From an uncultured Actinomycetes bacterium (GTDB lineage: Bacteria > Actinomycetota > Acidimicrobiia > Acidimicrobiales > RAAP-2): a stretch of 6,737 nt of DNA. A model generated the notes under the pieces. The model searched no databases. It was given only the letters and a program-made list of their open reading frames with translations, and was not told the origin of the DNA. Position 1 is the first letter of the stretch. Each line of letters starts with the position of its first letter. Shown here piece by piece: positions 5,397-6,737 of the stretch. The stretch spans positions 1 through 6,737 of the forward strand of contig CAINVQ010000086.1 in assembly GCA_903854175.1 (NCBI GenBank), read 5' to 3'. The translations under genes and the position numbers were made by a program.

Positions 5397-6737
5397 CTAC
5401 CCGTTAATTGCCTTCAGCAGTGCGTTTGCTGTTGGACTCGTTTCTAGCAAGTTCTGCGTTAGTTCTGCTGTACCTCGAAGTGGGTCCATCATTGGAACCC
5501 TCTGGAGTGGCCCTTCTCCCAGGTCAAAGACCACAGAATCCCAATTTGCAGCCACTATTTGCTCTGGATACCTTGATACACACTGCCCACGGAAATAGGC
5601 CCGAGTGGTCTTCGGTGGGTTGTGAACGGCATCGTTAACTTGCTCAGGGCTAAATAACTCCTGGAGCCCTACCCGCCTTGCGAGGGACTTCTCCTTACGT
5701 ACATCGTGATACTGAAGGTCAATGGCTCGAAGTTTTGGATCAGTGCCATAGAGCCCGTAACGATTTTTGATTCCTTCAATTACCCGCAGTTTTGCAACCC
5801 AGTCAACCCTGTCCGCAACGGATTCACGATTATCGCGAACACCCTCGAGCATTTCTCTCCAGTGCTTCAAGATAAGAGCAATCTCTTCTGGGCCTGCGAC
5901 TTCTTCGCCGCCAGTTCTCTTAACGAAATTATTCGCCATATTCCACAGCTCGTCTTGAAAATCCCACGCTGTACGTTTTTTGCCGTCTTCACACAAAACA
6001 GCATGAGTGAGTGATGTGTCAATTGAGAAAGATCTGACCGCCTGAACTGGGTGAACGGGAATGCTCGGGAATACTTTTGATCCGTCTGCTTCGAGAATCG
6101 AAAGTAGTAGAGCAGTTGAGCCAAGCTTCACGAATGTCGCAACTTGACTCATATTTGCATCACCAATAATTACGTGCAGTCTTCTAAAACGTTCGGCGTC
6201 GCTGTGAGGTTCATCGCGAGTATTAACAATCGGACGCTTCAATGTTGTTTCGAGACCTACAACCTCTTCAAAGAATTCAGATCGCTGGCTAATTTGAAAC
6301 TCAGGATTTACTTCTAGGCCGTCCTCGGTCTCCGCACCAACTTTTCCAGCGCCAAGAATGATCTGTCGAGAAATGAAATGTGGGACTACAGATTTAACTA
6401 CATCTTTGAACTCGAGTTCTCTGCTTAATAAATAATTCTCATGTGTTCCGTACGAGTTGCCTTTACCATCTGAATTGTTTTTGTACAACGTGATCTTCAT
6501 TGACTCGTCAAGATATTCATTCGACATCTGCATTGCTCTATAGAGAACTTCTTCTCCGGCTACGTCGTAGAGCGTTGCTTCAAGAGGTGTTCGACATTCA
6601 GGCGAGGAATACTCAGGATGGGCATGATCAACGTAGAGCCGAGCTCCATTAGTAAGCACCGTGTTTGCGAGGTGCGTTTCAACAATTGGTGCAAATGATG
6701 TGAAGTTGAGGACTCCTCTGGAGTCGCTGTCTGGTCG
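5397..6737 (-). CDS. dop: Depupylase/deamidase Dop, C-terminal 446 residues (5' end outside window)
   Basis: Dop cleaves the isopeptide bond between Pup and its target (and deamidates Pup where it ends in Gln). The frame stays open from the TAG at 5399-5397 to the right edge, so the true start lies outside. The GTG at 6659-6657 is internal, since conserved Dop sequence precedes it. In visible residues, the catalytic Asp is residue 37 in LYVDHAHPEYSSPEC (equivalent to M. tuberculosis Asp94), followed by YKNNSDGKGNSYGTHENYLL (85-104), NTRDEPHSDAERFRRLHV (172-189) and IIGDAN. A Dop-type C-terminal WDSVVFDLG (399-407) distinguishes it from PafA. M. tuberculosis Dop is about 500 residues, so roughly 50-60 N-terminal residues are missing, including the first Mg/ATP-binding Glu residues. 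The segment before LTNGARL, part of the Dop loop, is divergent and seems about five residues shorter than in M. tuberculosis. It is the first visible gene of the operon; pup follows after nine bases. Confidence 0.96.
   Translation of the reverse strand, partial: RPDSDSRGVLNFTSFAPIVETHLANTVLTNGARLYVDHAHPEYSSPECRTPLEATLYDVAGEEVLYRAMQMSNEYLDESMKITLYKNNSDGKGNSYGTHENYLLSRELEFKDVVKSVVPHFISRQIILGAGKVGAETEDGLEVNPEFQISQRSEFFEEVVGLETTLKRPIVNTRDEPHSDAERFRRLHVIIGDANMSQVATFVKLGSTALLLSILEADGSKVFPSIPVHPVQAVRSFSIDTSLTHAVLCEDGKKRTAWDFQDELWNMANNFVKRTGGEEVAGPEEIALILKHWREMLEGVRDNRESVADRVDWVAKLRVIEGIKNRYGLYGTDPKLRAIDLQYHDVRKEKSLARRVGLQELFSPEQVNDAVHNPPKTTRAYFRGQCVSRYPEQIVAANWDSVVFDLGEGPLQRVPMMDPLRGTAELTQNLLETSPTANALLKAING

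Larger units (their letters stand above)
1..6737 (-). other. Probable single operon: dop-pup-prcB-prcA-pafA-lepB-tatB-tatC-helY
   Basis: All nine genes run on the minus strand with gaps between -4 and 34 bases and no terminator-like hairpin plus U tract between them. prcB/prcA and tatC/helicase share ATGA overlaps. The main promoter must lie outside, upstream of dop. The 34-base gap before the TatB-like gene and the gap before lepB may hold internal promoters. Co-transcription is inferred from spacing only. Confidence 0.7.

Noticed and set aside
5867..6124. Minus-strand open frame of 85 codons in another frame within dop
   Set aside because: It lies wholly inside the conserved Dop frame and has no motif of its own.
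6657..6659. GTG as the start of dop, giving a 420-residue protein
   Set aside because: The frame continues without a stop to the window edge and encodes Dop-like sequence before it; Dop is about 500 residues, so this GTG is internal.
1..6737. A previously undescribed system
   Set aside because: All nine genes belong to well-known families in an order known from Actinobacteria; only details of residues, gene content and expression signals are unusual.

Overview
The window holds one tightly packed gene train on the minus strand, with no convincing gene on the plus strand. Read in the direction of transcription (right to left) it is dop (5' end cut off), pup, prcB, prcA, pafA, lepB, a TatB-like gene, tatC and a HelY-type helicase (3' part cut off). 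Intergenic gaps in that order are 9, 2, -4, 23, 9, 34, 3 and -4 bases. No tRNA, rRNA, CRISPR array, mobile element or factor-independent terminator was seen, and no stretch above 34 bases lacks a gene.

Organism: a Pup-proteasome locus followed by tat genes and a HelY helicase is the classic actinobacterial arrangement, as in Mycobacterium tuberculosis dop-pup-prcB-prcA ... pafA ... tatA-tatC-helY. Base composition here is only in the mid-40s percent GC (estimated by eye), with short gaps and no pafB or pafC between pafA and tat. This points to a streamlined, low-GC actinobacterium. A freshwater acI/Nanopelagicales-type lineage is my best guess; this is inference, not a sequence match.

Region 3722-6737 with pafA (2325-3698) encodes nearly the whole pupylation-proteasome pathway. 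PafA ligates the C-terminal Glu of Pup to substrate lysines, Dop removes Pup again, and PrcA and PrcB form the 20S core that degrades pupylated proteins. The ring ATPase (ARC/Mpa) is not in the window; it would be expected upstream of dop. Pup ends in Gly-Gly-Glu, so it is ready for ligation without prior deamidation by Dop.

Region 443-2315 is a protein-export block: signal peptidase I (LepB), a TatA/B-family protein with TatB-like signature residues, and TatC. LepB occupies the place where many actinobacteria carry pafB and pafC. The HelY-like helicase overlaps the tatC stop by four bases.

I found no undescribed system. The points most worth a second look are an Ala instead of the usual Gly just before the catalytic Thr of PrcB; two GTG starts (lepB and the TatB-like gene) with no Shine-Dalgarno but a TAnnnT hexamer exactly six bases upstream, suggesting leaderless transcripts; a 10-bp palindrome over the lepB start; and the TatB-like residues in the gene beside tatC.
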